Assembly (NCBI GenBank): GCA_050949905.1
Contig: JBMNGP010000005.1
Coordinates: forward strand, 372,001 to 436,000
DNA length: 64,000 nucleotides
DNA from: DUML01 sp050949905
GTDB taxonomy: Bacteria; Bacillota; Desulfitobacteriia; Desulfitobacteriales; Syntrophobotulaceae
Direction: 5' to 3'
Shown here: positions 8,682 through 16,509 of the stretch, in pieces
Position numbering within the stretch: position 1 is the stretch's first letter
Layout of the letters: each line of letters begins with the position of its first letter
The notes under the pieces: generated by a model
The model's input: only the letters and a program-made list of their open reading frames with translations
Databases searched by the model: none
Told to the model about the DNA's origin: nothing
Translations under genes and position numbers: made by a program

Positions 8682-9071
8682 ATGGAAAATACTAAAATAG
8701 AAGGCTCTCTTGGCTCAGTCAGGATTGCTGATGAAGTGGTTGAAGTTATCGCCGGGATGGCTGCCTCTGAGGTTGATGGTGTGGCGGAAATGAGCGGTGG
8801 CTTTGTCGGAGACTTAGCTAATATGTTAGGTCGAGGCAAGAATGTTTCCAAAGGTATTAAGGTGGAAGTTGGCGAGCAAGAAGCTACTGTTGATCTCTAT
8901 CTGGCTGTTGAGTATGGCGCCTCTATCCCCGAGGTTGCCCAAAAAGTTCAGAATGCAGTTAAAGAAGCTATTGAAGGTATGACCGGTCTTAATGTCCTAG
9001 AAATTAATGTTCATATTCAAGGAATAGCTTTTAAGAATTCCCCTGAACACAAAGAAATTAAGGAAAACTAG
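8682..9071 (+). CDS. Asp23/Gls24 family envelope stress protein
   Basis: Members coat the inner face of the membrane and are linked to alkaline and cell-envelope stress. The 129 residues contain the family core: IADEVVEVIAGMAASEVDGV near the N-terminus, a GxGKNVSKGIKVEVG middle and AVEYGASIPEVAQKVQNAVK, ending in VLEINVHIQGI. ATG 8682 follows TGAGGTGTG. Its neighbours, an AmaP-like protein and a DUF2273 membrane protein, are usual partners that anchor Asp23 at the membrane. The B. subtilis counterpart is YqhY, encoded near the same accA/nusB region. Confidence 0.93.
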   Translation: MENTKIEGSLGSVRIADEVVEVIAGMAASEVDGVAEMSGGFVGDLANMLGRGKNVSKGIKVEVGEQEATVDLYLAVEYGASIPEVAQKVQNAVKEAIEGMTGLNVLEINVHIQGIAFKNSPEHKEIKEN

Positions 9072-9114
9072 GTGGTCTGTTGTTTGGCGAAAACTAAATA
9101 ACTCTGGAAGCTTG

Positions 9115-9137
9115 CCCCCCTGGTCAGGGGGGTTTTT
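9115..9137 (+). terminator. intrinsic terminator after the Asp23 gene
   Basis: CCCCCCTG (9115-9122), a 2-base loop and CAGGGGGG (9125-9132), then TTTTT. Very stable stem. It would limit transcription into the AmaP-like and DUF2273 genes, giving Asp23 a higher expression level than its membrane anchors. Confidence 0.85.
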
Positions 9138-9152
9138 AGAAAGAGGTTTTTG

Positions 9153-9476
9153 ATGATTCTCAGTATTTTTCGGCTTAGAAGGAAAAAAGAGCTTCAGAAT
9201 AAATATTATATTCTCGGACGGACAGCCAACGGGCAGCTTAGGATCAGCCATAAAGCTTTAAAAGATTTGATTCGGCAAAGTATTTATAGCCTGAGGGGTT
9301 TAAAAAGATTTAAATCTGAGCTTAACTTGGTTCCTGACGGCTTAGAAATCCTAGTTTTCTTCCAGTTAGCTGAGGGCTACAATTCCGAAGAAGTTTTTAG
9401 CAAGGTGAAAGCTAAAATCACGCAAGCTGTCCAACAATATGCGGGAATAAAAGTAAAAGAGGTGAGAAAGAACTGA
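9153..9476 (+). CDS. small Asp23-related protein (AmaP-like soluble part)
   Basis: A 107-residue protein whose C-terminal 70 residues follow the Asp23 pattern (an ISHKALKDLIRQ helix, a beta strand with LEILVFFQLAEGYN, and a VQQYAGIKVKEVRKN end). AmaP proteins combine two membrane helices with such a domain; the helices are absent here, and the N-terminus is short, basic and only weakly hydrophobic. The next gene supplies membrane helices, so the two together could do the work of AmaP. That split is an inference. ATG 9153 is preferred to TTG 9150, with AGAGGT upstream. Confidence 0.6.
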   Translation: MILSIFRLRRKKELQNKYYILGRTANGQLRISHKALKDLIRQSIYSLRGLKRFKSELNLVPDGLEILVFFQLAEGYNSEEVFSKVKAKITQAVQQYAGIKVKEVRKN

Positions 9477-9515
9477 GACCGGCACTGCAAAAAAGCCGCT
9501 GTCCAGGAACTTGTA

Positions 9516-9779
9516 ATGAGTAATTTTTGGGGTAAAATTGGAACCAAGCTTGTTTTAGTTTTACAGTGGTGTTGGGAGAACCATCCCGGCAAATCCTTAG
9601 GGCTGGGATTAGGCTTTACCCTGGCTCTCTTGATTATTGTTCTAGGGTTCTGGAATACTCTTCTTCTCTTCACTTTGTCATTTCTGGGATTCTATTGTGG
9701 AAAGTACTGGGATCAGGGAGACCTGCCTTTTTGGTTGAAGAATTTGGTACATAGATTAGCCCACAAGAACAAAAAATAA
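9516..9779 (+). CDS. DUF2273-type small membrane protein
   Basis: The 87-residue protein has two hydrophobic helices (about residues 29-45 and 48-63) with the GKSLGLGLGF and FWNTLLLFTLSFLGFYCGKYWD pattern seen in DUF2273 proteins, which occur next to asp23 and amaP. A likely role is anchoring of Asp23-type proteins to the membrane. The start at ATG 9516 has no strong ribosome binding site (GTCCAGGAACTTGTA precedes it), so translation may be coupled to the previous gene. Confidence 0.8.
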   Translation: MSNFWGKIGTKLVLVLQWCWENHPGKSLGLGLGFTLALLIIVLGFWNTLLLFTLSFLGFYCGKYWDQGDLPFWLKNLVHRLAHKNKK

Positions 9780-9819
9780 TTGAAGTTTAAGGATATCATT
9801 ACTGACCGGAGGCTGTAGC

Positions 9820-10236
9820 ATGAGTAGAAGGATGGCACGCGAAACTGCACTTCAGGTTCTTTATCAAATAGATATTACCGGAGAAAAAAATGATCTTCCC
9901 GCAATCATCGGCAAATGGGCCGAGGAATTTGTCGTATCCCGCAAGTATGTGGAATTTGCTCAGCAATTAGTACAGGGCACTTTGGAAAAAAAAGAGGAAA
10001 TTGATATTAAAATTGCTCAGACTGCTCACGAATGGTCAATAGAGCGGATGAGTATTGTGGACCGGAATCTCATGAGGCTGGCGATTTATGAAATGTTGTA
10101 CTGTCCGGAAACGCCTCAAAGGGTTACCTTAAATGAAGCTATAGAGATAGCTAAAAGATTTGGGGGAGAAGATTCGGCCAGATTTATTAACGGAATCTTG
10201 GATAAATTGATGGATGCTGCTGAGAAAGAAGGATAA
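9820..10236 (+). CDS. nusB: transcription antitermination factor NusB
   Basis: NusB binds boxA RNA with NusE (S10) and prevents premature termination of rRNA transcription. The 138-residue all-helical protein starts MSRRMARETALQVLYQID, the standard NusB N-terminus, and contains VDRNLMRLAIYEMLYCPETP and LNEAIEIAKRFGGEDSARFI near the C-terminus, both diagnostic. ATG 9820 follows GGAGGCTGTAGC. It lies in the usual clostridial position between the Asp23 group and exonuclease VII genes. Confidence 0.97.
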   Translation: MSRRMARETALQVLYQIDITGEKNDLPAIIGKWAEEFVVSRKYVEFAQQLVQGTLEKKEEIDIKIAQTAHEWSIERMSIVDRNLMRLAIYEMLYCPETPQRVTLNEAIEIAKRFGGEDSARFINGILDKLMDAAEKEG

Positions 10237-10273
10237 CCCATAAAAAACCTTATTGCTTAAGGGGATAATAATC

Positions 10274-11218
10274 ATGTTTTTCGGTATTGATTCCAGTGCG
10301 TATACCGCCTCGCTGGCGGTGGTCTCTGAGGACAAAACCCTTGTCTGGGAAAAACGCCAACTGCTTGAAGTCCAACCCGGGGAAAGGGGATTAGCTCAAT
10401 CGGAAGCCCTTTTTCAACATATCCAAGTTTTACCTGAACTTATTAAAACAGTCCCTCCGGACATTTGGGCTAAGCTGAAAGGTATAGGTGTAAGTACTGC
10501 ACCCAGGCCGGTTAAAGGTTCTTATATGCCTGTATTTACTGCCGGAACGGCTATAGCTACATCACTTGCCAGTGCTCTAAAAATTCCGCTTATTTTTACC
10601 AGCCACCAGGAAGGACATTTAGCTGCGGGATTGGCATCGGCAGCAGATTTAACTGCTCAGGAATTTCTGGCAGTTCATATTTCCGGCGGAACAACCGAAA
10701 TATTAAAAGTTTCTCAAACAACCCCTGGAAAATACCAGGTTCAAATTTTAGGGCAGAGCAGTGACCTGCATGCCGGCCAATTTATTGACCGGGTGGGAGT
10801 GCGGCTCGGACTTCCCTTTCCGGCCGGAAAAGAATTGGAAAAACTAGCTCAAAGGGCTGCACCCGGTTCCGCATCTTTACTGCCCTCCTCCGTTAAAGGG
10901 TATGAGATGAGTTTTTCTGGTGTTGAGAGCGCTGTTCAGCGCTTAATTGAAGAAAAAAAGCGGCCTGCTGATTTAGCCAGAGCGGTGGAAGGATGTCTGG
11001 TGAGGACTATTAATAAAGTCCTGGAAAAAGCTATAGCTGAGACGGCCTTACATACTGTTTTGCTGGTGGGTGGTGTGGCGTCTAACCTTTATTTCCGTAC
11101 TGAGCTAACCAGAAAACTTAATCCCCAGGCGCGTTTATTTTGGGCCAAGCCAGAATTCAGCAGCGATAACGCCTTTGGTGTTGCTTATTTATGTAGAGAA
11201 GCCATACTCGCTAAATAA
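10274..11218 (+). CDS. TsaD/Kae1-like ASKHA protein (paralogue, not the t6A enzyme proper)
   Basis: The 314 residues belong to the Kae1/TsaD/YgjD family. The metal-binding His pair is present (SHQEGHLAAG, about residue 107), as are the ISGGTTEIL phosphate loop and the SSDNAFGVAY Asp near the C-terminus. The sequence is less conserved than genuine TsaD, and this position between nusB and xseA is where Clostridia carry a second, divergent copy, so I do not assign it tsaD. It may act on a different substrate or regulate. The start ATG 10274 follows AAGGGGATAATAATC; a start at 10253 would add seven residues without support. Confidence 0.75.
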   Translation: MFFGIDSSAYTASLAVVSEDKTLVWEKRQLLEVQPGERGLAQSEALFQHIQVLPELIKTVPPDIWAKLKGIGVSTAPRPVKGSYMPVFTAGTAIATSLASALKIPLIFTSHQEGHLAAGLASAADLTAQEFLAVHISGGTTEILKVSQTTPGKYQVQILGQSSDLHAGQFIDRVGVRLGLPFPAGKELEKLAQRAAPGSASLLPSSVKGYEMSFSGVESAVQRLIEEKKRPADLARAVEGCLVRTINKVLEKAIAETALHTVLLVGGVASNLYFRTELTRKLNPQARLFWAKPEFSSDNAFGVAYLCREAILAK

Positions 11219-11221
11219 AAG

Positions 11222-11282
11222 AAATGTTAAACAAACAAATGAAATTATTCACTTGACAGAATTAACATTTAATTTGTAATAT
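11222..11282 (+). promoter_or_regulatory. SigA promoter flanked by an inverted repeat, upstream of nfnA
   Basis: TTGACA (11253-11258), 18 bases, TAATAT (11277-11282) is a strong SigA promoter for the NfnA/NfnB genes. A perfect 9-base inverted repeat brackets the -35 box: AAATGTTAA (11222-11230) and TTAACATTT (11262-11270); the second arm lies between the -35 and -10 boxes. Both arms contain a GTTAA/TTAAC core like half-sites of the redox repressor Rex, but the 31-base gap is far longer than in a normal Rex operator. Confidence 0.7.
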
Positions 11283-11378
11283 TGATAGAGGGGATGTAGA
11301 TGTATCATGAATTATTCTTTAGTGAACAATAATTATAACGAATTTTTTATGACTTTTTAGATTTGAGGAGGAGAGAAA

Positions 11379-12221
11379 TTGTACAGGGTAGTAAAAAGAA
11401 GACAGCTGGCCGAAGCCATTGTTTTGCTTGAAGTTGAAGCTCCAGCTGTGGCTAAAAAGGCCAAGCCCGGTGAATTTGTCATTGTCCGGCAGAGGGAAGA
11501 ATCAGAGAGGATACCTTTAACAATCATGGACTTCAATCCGGAAAAGGGAACCATAACCATCGTCATTCAAGAAGTTGGTTATTCTTCGGCTCTTATTACC
11601 CGCATGCAGGAAGGGGACGCTTTTGTTGATTTTGTAGGTCCTTTGGGACAAGCTACAGAAATTGAAAACTACGGCACAGTCCTCTGCATCGGCGGGGGTG
11701 TTGGCATTGCCCCTGTTCATCCTATCGCCCGGGGCTTGAAAGAAGCCGGCAATAAGGTAATATCCATCCTGGGAGCCAGAAGCAAAGACTTACTGATTCT
11801 GGAAGAAGAAATGAGAGCCGTCAGTGATGAAGTTGTTATCACTACTGACGATGGTTCCTATGGGATTAAAGGGTTTGTTACCCACGGGATTCAAGCTGTC
11901 CTGGATAAAGGCGAAAAAATTGATGCTATTTGGGCGATTGGTCCGGTTGTAATGATGAAGTCAGTTGCCAATTATACGAAGCCTCTAGGCATTAAAACCA
12001 TAGTTAGTATGAATCCGGTCATGGTTGACGGTACCGGCATGTGTGGTGCTTGCCGCTTGGATGTTGGCGGAGAAACCAAGTTTGCCTGTGTCGACGGGCC
12101 TGAATTTGACGGTCATAAAGTCAACTTTGATTTAGCCATGAAACGTTCTGCCTTCTTTAGAAACGAAGAGGCGCTAGCCTATAATAATTTTAAATGCCAA
12201 TGCGCAAAGGAGGGCAAATAA
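11379..12221 (+). CDS. nfnA: NADH-dependent ferredoxin:NADP oxidoreductase small subunit / SudB-like
   Basis: FAD/NAD-binding protein of 280 residues. It has an N-terminal FAD barrel (RIPLTIMDF around residue 45), a Rossmann-type NAD part (CIGGGVGIAPVHPIARGLKE around residue 105) and a C-terminal [2Fe-2S] site (GTGMCGACRLDVGG then FACVDGPEFDGH, about 218-250). Next to an NfnB-type flavoprotein it is best read as the small subunit of the electron-bifurcating NfnAB transhydrogenase, which couples NADH, NADPH and ferredoxin pools. SudB of sulfide dehydrogenase is the same family. The start is TTG 11379 behind GAGGAGGAG. One base separates it from the next gene. Confidence 0.85.
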   Translation: MYRVVKRRQLAEAIVLLEVEAPAVAKKAKPGEFVIVRQREESERIPLTIMDFNPEKGTITIVIQEVGYSSALITRMQEGDAFVDFVGPLGQATEIENYGTVLCIGGGVGIAPVHPIARGLKEAGNKVISILGARSKDLLILEEEMRAVSDEVVITTDDGSYGIKGFVTHGIQAVLDKGEKIDAIWAIGPVVMMKSVANYTKPLGIKTIVSMNPVMVDGTGMCGACRLDVGGETKFACVDGPEFDGHKVNFDLAMKRSAFFRNEEALAYNNFKCQCAKEGK

Positions 12222-12222
12222 A

Positions 12223-13611
12223 ATGGCTTCAAAAGTACCACGTCATGAAATGCCCTGTCAAGATGCAGTGGCAAGAGGAAAAAACTTTAATGAAGTAGCC
12301 TTGGGTTACCCACAGGAGATTGCAGTCGAAGAAGCTAAGCGCTGTATTCAGTGCAAAAAACCCAAGTGCGTTGAGGGTTGCCCTGTGGGCGTAGATATTC
12401 CTCAATTTGTTAAACAAATTGCTGATGGTAATTTCCTGGAAGCAGCTAAAATTCTTAAACAAAAGAATACCTTGCCGGCTATTTGCGGGCGGGTTTGTCC
12501 CCAAGAAAGTCAATGTGAAGCTAAATGTATCCTCGGGGTAAAAGGGGAACCGGTCGCTATTGGCCGTTTGGAGCGTTTTGCTGCCGACTATGAGATGGCC
12601 AATGGCACCAGTAAATTTACCAAAGCTGCTCCTAGCGGCAAGAAAGTTGCCATTATCGGTGCCGGTCCTGCCGGACTGACTTGTGCAGCTGAACTGGCGA
12701 GAGAAGGTCATGCGGTAACCGTGTTGGAAGCGCTGCATGTTGCCGGGGGAGTATTAATGTACGGTATCCCGGAGTTTCGTCTTCCTAAAGCTATTGTTCA
12801 GAAAGAGATTAACAGCCTGAAAGATATGGGCGTAGAAATTCTGGTTAATCAGGTTGTCGGTAAAGTCACTTCTGTGCAGGAATTAATGGACAATGGTTAT
12901 GATGCAGTCTTTATTGGAACAGGAGCAGGACTTCCTTATTTTATGAATATACCCGGGGAAAACTTAAACGGGGTATATTCCGCCAACGAGTTTTTAACCA
13001 GATCTAATCTGATGAAAGCTTACAATTTCCCCCAATATGCTACTCCTATTAAAATTGGGGAAAAAGTAGCAGTCTTGGGCGGAGGCAATGTGGCTATGGA
13101 CGCAGCCAGGACAGCTCTGCGCTTAGGAGCAAAGGATGTCTATATTGTTTATCGCCGTTCTATGAAAGAACTGCCGGCCAGGGTTGAAGAAGTCCATCAT
13201 GCCCAGGAAGAGGGTATTCAATTTAAAATCCTTACCAATCCTATTAAGATTAATGGCGATGAAAACGGTAATGTTCAGAGCATGACCTGCCTGAAATATG
13301 AACTGGGTGAACCTGATGCTTCCGGCCGCCGTAGGCCAATACCTATTGAAGGTTCGGAATTTGAACTGCCGGTTCAAACTGTGGTTGTAGCCATTGGTCA
13401 GGGGCCTAACCCGCTGGTTACAACGACAACCAAGGGGCTCACGCTCAATAAGTCAGGAAATATTGTTGCTGATGAAAAAACACTGGCTACATCTATCCCC
13501 GGAGTTTATGCCGGTGGAGATATTGTAACCGGAGCTGCCACTGTTATTCTGGCCATGGGGGCTGGTAAAACCGCTGCAGCAGCTATCAATGAATACTTGA
13601 AAACCAAATAA
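12223..13611 (+). CDS. nfnB: NfnB / NADPH-dependent glutamate synthase small-subunit-like flavoprotein
   Basis: A 462-residue FAD and iron-sulfur protein. The N-terminal part holds cysteine clusters for two [4Fe-4S] centres (CIQCKKPKCVEGCPVGVD at about 38-55 and CGRVCPQESQCEAKC at about 88-102). It is followed by a dinucleotide fold with GAGPAGLTCAAELAREG (about 144-160), a second nucleotide fold with GGGNVAMDAARTALRLG (about 287) and the C-terminal PGVYAGGDIVTGAATV FAD motif. Annotated in genomes either as GltA or NfnB; adjacency to NfnA favours the bifurcating transhydrogenase. No large GltB partner is visible here, which argues against classical glutamate synthase. Confidence 0.85.
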   Translation: MASKVPRHEMPCQDAVARGKNFNEVALGYPQEIAVEEAKRCIQCKKPKCVEGCPVGVDIPQFVKQIADGNFLEAAKILKQKNTLPAICGRVCPQESQCEAKCILGVKGEPVAIGRLERFAADYEMANGTSKFTKAAPSGKKVAIIGAGPAGLTCAAELAREGHAVTVLEALHVAGGVLMYGIPEFRLPKAIVQKEINSLKDMGVEILVNQVVGKVTSVQELMDNGYDAVFIGTGAGLPYFMNIPGENLNGVYSANEFLTRSNLMKAYNFPQYATPIKIGEKVAVLGGGNVAMDAARTALRLGAKDVYIVYRRSMKELPARVEEVHHAQEEGIQFKILTNPIKINGDENGNVQSMTCLKYELGEPDASGRRRPIPIEGSEFELPVQTVVVAIGQGPNPLVTTTTKGLTLNKSGNIVADEKTLATSIPGVYAGGDIVTGAATVILAMGAGKTAAAAINEYLKTK

Positions 13612-13647
13612 GAGGGGTTTTTCTAAAACACTCCTCTAAGCCTTTTA

Positions 13648-13684
13648 AAGATCGGTTCCCTCCCAATGGAAACCGGTCTTTTTT
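13648..13684 (+). terminator. intrinsic terminator after nfnB
   Basis: AAGATCGGTTCC (13648-13659) pairs with GGAAACCGGTCTT (13668-13680) with one bulge, followed by a T run. It ends the nfnAB unit. Confidence 0.85.
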
Positions 13685-13744
13685 ATCTTGACAAGTGAAC
13701 CGTTAAATATTTTTGTTTTAATCTTTTCTTATAAGCATTATTGT

Positions 13745-13773
13745 TTGACTTCTGAAGCTTTAGAGAGTATATT
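13745..13773 (+). promoter_or_regulatory. SigA promoter of the corA leader
   Basis: TTGACT (13745-13750), exactly 17 bases, TATATT (13768-13773). Each box has 5 of 6 consensus positions. Transcription would begin near 13780, giving a leader of roughly 205 bases before corA. Confidence 0.75.
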
Positions 13774-13820
13774 TTTTATAGATTGTTTCAAGCTTAATTC
13801 TTAATAAAGAAGGTGAGAAA

Positions 13821-13982
13821 ACTGGACGGGGATAGTTCCTATGGAGGGAATAGTAATTTAATAGCAATTAGCAGGAAAACGTCTTGTTTTCTCCGGGTTT
13901 ATATAACTTGGAACTGAGGATCGTCAGCTAAGGTTAGGCTTAGATTCTGAGATTTTTCCTGCTAAATAATTAGGGGGGGAAA
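13821..13982 (+). promoter_or_regulatory. structured 5' leader of corA, candidate cis-regulatory RNA (unassigned)
   Basis: Long-range complementarity encloses a folded domain. An outer helix GACG (13825-13828)/CGTC (13922-13925) is joined through a purine-rich internal loop (GGGAT 13829-13833 opposite GAGGAT 13916-13921) to an inner helix AGTTCC (13834-13839)/GGAACT (13910-13915). Inside sits a hairpin GGAAAAC (13874-13880)/GTTTTCTCC (13886-13894). Downstream is a small CTAAG/CTTAG hairpin (13928-13943), then TTTTTCCT (13953-13960) able to pair with the AGGGGGGGAAA ribosome binding site (13971-13981). This looks like an aptamer-type domain followed by a site that can be sequestered. I cannot match it to the M-box or another riboswitch class by eye. 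Confidence 0.5.
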
Positions 13983-13984
13983 CA

Positions 13985-14938
13985 TTGCTCAGAATCTATA
14001 AGAATGACGGAATTAATTATCAGGAACTTGGGATAGAGGAACTGGTCAGAAATACTTGGATAAACCTTGTTAACCCTACAGTTGATGAATTGTTGCTGAT
14101 AGCGGAAAAAACGAATACCCCAATAGATTTTTTAAAGGCAGCCCTTGACGAAGAAGAACGCCCGCGTATTGAAATTGAAGATGAATGTGCCCTTATTCTG
14201 ATCAATATTCCGGTAATGCTTAGTGAGACCAGTTATGACACTCTGCCGCTGGGTATTATTATTACAGCCCAGAATATTATAACGGTCTGCCTGGAAAATA
14301 ACCCTGTTGTCTTGGAATTCAATGAGTATAACCGGCGCTCCTTTAATACGGCTAAGAAAACCAGGTTTCTATTTCAGATTCTTTATAAGTCGGCAACTTA
14401 CTACCTGAGGTATTTAAGGCAAATCAGCCGCTTAAGTGAGCAAATCGAGGGTGATTTGCGGCGGTCCATGAAGAATAAAGAACTCTTTGAACTCATGGAT
14501 CTTCAGCAAGCCCTGACTTATTTTACTTCTTCCCTGCGTGCCAATGGCATTGTCATGGATAGACTGCTCCGCATACGCTCCAATAATCAATGCCGGCATT
14601 TGATCCAAATCTATGAGGAAGATGAGGATTTACTGGAAGACGTCATTATTGAAAACAACCAGGCTGTGCAAATGGTTGAAATGTACAGTAGAATTTTGTC
14701 GGGTATGGCTGAAACTTTTGCCTCAATTATTTCTAATAACTTAAATATGGTTATGAAGTTCTTAACATCTATGACCATTATTCTGGCGATACCGACAATG
14801 ATAGCAAGTTTCTGGGGTATGAATGTAAAGGTGCCTTTTGGGGAAGCAAATCCTTATGGCTTTATTATAGTTGCTGCTATCATAGTAACTGTTACTGGAA
14901 TTGCAACCTACTTGCTTATAAGAAGGAACATCCTTTGA
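13985..14938 (+). CDS. corA: CorA-family divalent metal transporter
   Basis: The 317-residue protein has a cytoplasmic alpha/beta domain, a long helix (about 135-265) and two C-terminal membrane helices (about 257-280 and 289-312). The pore signature GMN is in FWGMNVKVPFGE, followed by the acidic loop. CorA channels import Mg2+, and some also carry Co2+ or Ni2+. The start is TTG 13985 directly behind AGGGGGGGAAACA. The gene is monocistronic: its own promoter, a long structured leader and a terminator after it. Metal control through the leader is plausible but not shown. Confidence 0.93.
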   Translation: MLRIYKNDGINYQELGIEELVRNTWINLVNPTVDELLLIAEKTNTPIDFLKAALDEEERPRIEIEDECALILINIPVMLSETSYDTLPLGIIITAQNIITVCLENNPVVLEFNEYNRRSFNTAKKTRFLFQILYKSATYYLRYLRQISRLSEQIEGDLRRSMKNKELFELMDLQQALTYFTSSLRANGIVMDRLLRIRSNNQCRHLIQIYEEDEDLLEDVIIENNQAVQMVEMYSRILSGMAETFASIISNNLNMVMKFLTSMTIILAIPTMIASFWGMNVKVPFGEANPYGFIIVAAIIVTVTGIATYLLIRRNIL

Positions 14939-14954
14939 GTTCCGGAGCATTTGA

Positions 14955-14986
14955 CCCTGTACATGACTGATGGTACAGGGTTTTTT
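14955..14986 (+). terminator. intrinsic terminator after corA
   Basis: CCCTGTAC (14955-14962) and GTACAGGG (14973-14980) form a perfect 8-bp stem followed by six T residues. Confidence 0.9.
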
Positions 14987-15037
14987 CATCAAGAACAGCT
15001 AAAATATTGTACCTGGTTTAAAGAAGAGGTGTATTTC

Positions 15038-16270
15038 TTGGCGGAAAAAGTTTTCTCGGTTTCAGAGATTAACAGGGAGATCAATGAAGCTTTAAAAAAA
15101 CAATTTAGTCTCTGGAATTGTTGGGTAACCGGTGAAATATCCAATTTTAAAGATCATATTCCTTCAGGGCATTGGTATTTTACTGTTAAAGACCGTGAAG
15201 CCAGCCTCAGAGCGGTAATGTTTAAAACCAGAAAGTTGGGCACAAGTTTCAAGCCGCAAAATGGCATGAAGGTGTTAATCCGCGGAAGCATACGCCTTTA
15301 TGAGAGAGATGGCAGTGTTCAGCTATATGCTGAGGAAATTTATCCCGGCGGAGTTGGTGCCCTTTACTTAGCTTTTGAACAGCTGAAGAACAAATTGGCC
15401 GCAGAAGGATTGTTTGCCATGGAAAGGAAAAAGCCTTTACCTAAATATCCTGCGCGAGTGGCTATTATCACAAGCCCGACTGGTGCTGCTTTGAGGGATA
15501 TTATGAACATTGCCCGAAGACGTAATCCCTTAATTTCCTTGGTAGTTGTTCCAGCGGCTGTTCAAGGGGAAACCGCCCCGGGAGAAATTGCCAGGGCCAT
15601 AGGAAAAGTAAACAAGTATGGAAACCTTGACCTGCTGATTGTCAGCAGAGGCGGCGGTTCCTTGGAGGAATTGTGGGCTTTTAATACTGAAGAAGTAGCT
15701 AGAGCTATCGCTAATTCTGCCATCCCTGTGGTTTCAGCAGTAGGTCATGAAATTGACTACACTATTGCCGATTTTGTGGCTGATCTCCGAGCTCCAACAC
15801 CATCTGCGGCCGCAGAGCTTACTATTCCTGTTTTGCAAGATCTTCAAGCCAGCCTTTCAGCCTATGAAGAAAAATTAAAGCGAGTAACCGGGGCTTTAAT
15901 TGAGAAGAAAAGAAAGCAAATAAAAGAGCTGATGCTGGATCAGGCCTTAGCCCGAACCAGTTGGCGGCTTGTGCAATCCAGGCAGGATTTGGACAACCTC
16001 TGCTGCCGCTTGCAAGAAGGTATAACTGGATTTATTACGAAAAGAGATGGTATACTTAAACTATTAAGTACTCAACTCGATTTACTCAGTCCGCTGAAGA
16101 TTCTGGGAAGAGGCTATGCCTTAGCCTATAATTCCGGGGGCGAGGTCATAAATTCGGTGCACAAGGTTCGGGAAGGAGAACAATTATCCTTAAGGCTCAA
16201 AGACGGTATTGTCGATTGTGCCGTTAAAAAATTGAGACAAAGTGGGGAAGGTAATGCGCAAACAGGCTAA
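15038..16270 (+). CDS. xseA: exodeoxyribonuclease VII large subunit
   Basis: Exonuclease VII degrades single-stranded DNA to oligonucleotides. The 410-residue large subunit has the N-terminal OB fold (about 5-100, including WVTGEISNF and SGHWYFTVKD) and the catalytic domain with PARVAIITSPTGAALRDI and SRGGGSLEELWAFNTE (about 205-220), then AVGHEIDYTIADFVADLRAPTPSAAAE, all diagnostic. TTG 15038 is behind AGAAGAGGTG; the open frame extends upstream to 14951 through the corA terminator, which cannot be part of the protein. The stop overlaps the xseB start by 17 bases. Confidence 0.95.
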   Translation: MAEKVFSVSEINREINEALKKQFSLWNCWVTGEISNFKDHIPSGHWYFTVKDREASLRAVMFKTRKLGTSFKPQNGMKVLIRGSIRLYERDGSVQLYAEEIYPGGVGALYLAFEQLKNKLAAEGLFAMERKKPLPKYPARVAIITSPTGAALRDIMNIARRRNPLISLVVVPAAVQGETAPGEIARAIGKVNKYGNLDLLIVSRGGGSLEELWAFNTEEVARAIANSAIPVVSAVGHEIDYTIADFVADLRAPTPSAAAELTIPVLQDLQASLSAYEEKLKRVTGALIEKKRKQIKELMLDQALARTSWRLVQSRQDLDNLCCRLQEGITGFITKRDGILKLLSTQLDLLSPLKILGRGYALAYNSGGEVINSVHKVREGEQLSLRLKDGIVDCAVKKLRQSGEGNAQTG

Positions 16271-16505
16271 ACAGGAAGTCTTAAGTTTTGAGAAAGGAAT
16301 AGCCAGATTGGAACAAATCGTGGCTGATCTTGACCAAGAGAGTGTTGACCTGGAGCAAGCTTTAAAGCTATTCCAGGAAGGGCTTGAGCTTGTTAAAAAT
16401 TGTAATAATATCTTGAATTCAGCAGAAGCTAAAGTCAAAATGTTAGTGGAAAACAGTTCTGGTGAGCTTGTAACTGAAAAATTAATCATATCTGGAGATA
16501 ATTAA
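16254..16505 (+). CDS. xseB: exodeoxyribonuclease VII small subunit
   Basis: The 83-residue helical protein carries the XseB core: LSFEKGIARLEQIVADLDQ, then SVDLEQALKLFQEGLELVK. Several copies wrap the XseA core helix. ATG 16254 has GGGGAAGGT at 16243-16251; a GTG at 16242 would lack a binding site. It overlaps the end of xseA, a usual arrangement for translational coupling of the two subunits. Confidence 0.95.
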   Translation: MRKQAKQEVLSFEKGIARLEQIVADLDQESVDLEQALKLFQEGLELVKNCNNILNSAEAKVKMLVENSSGELVTEKLIISGDN

Positions 16506-16509
16506 GCTT

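Noticed and set aside
13780..13984. M-box magnesium riboswitch before corA
   Set aside because: The leader begins with an AGGTGAG-like piece, but the M-box CTGCCC and ACGCC-AATGGG strands are absent, so I left the RNA unassigned.
14951..15037. N-terminal extension of XseA
   Set aside because: These codons are the corA terminator hairpin and its T tract; TTG 15038 has a good binding site.
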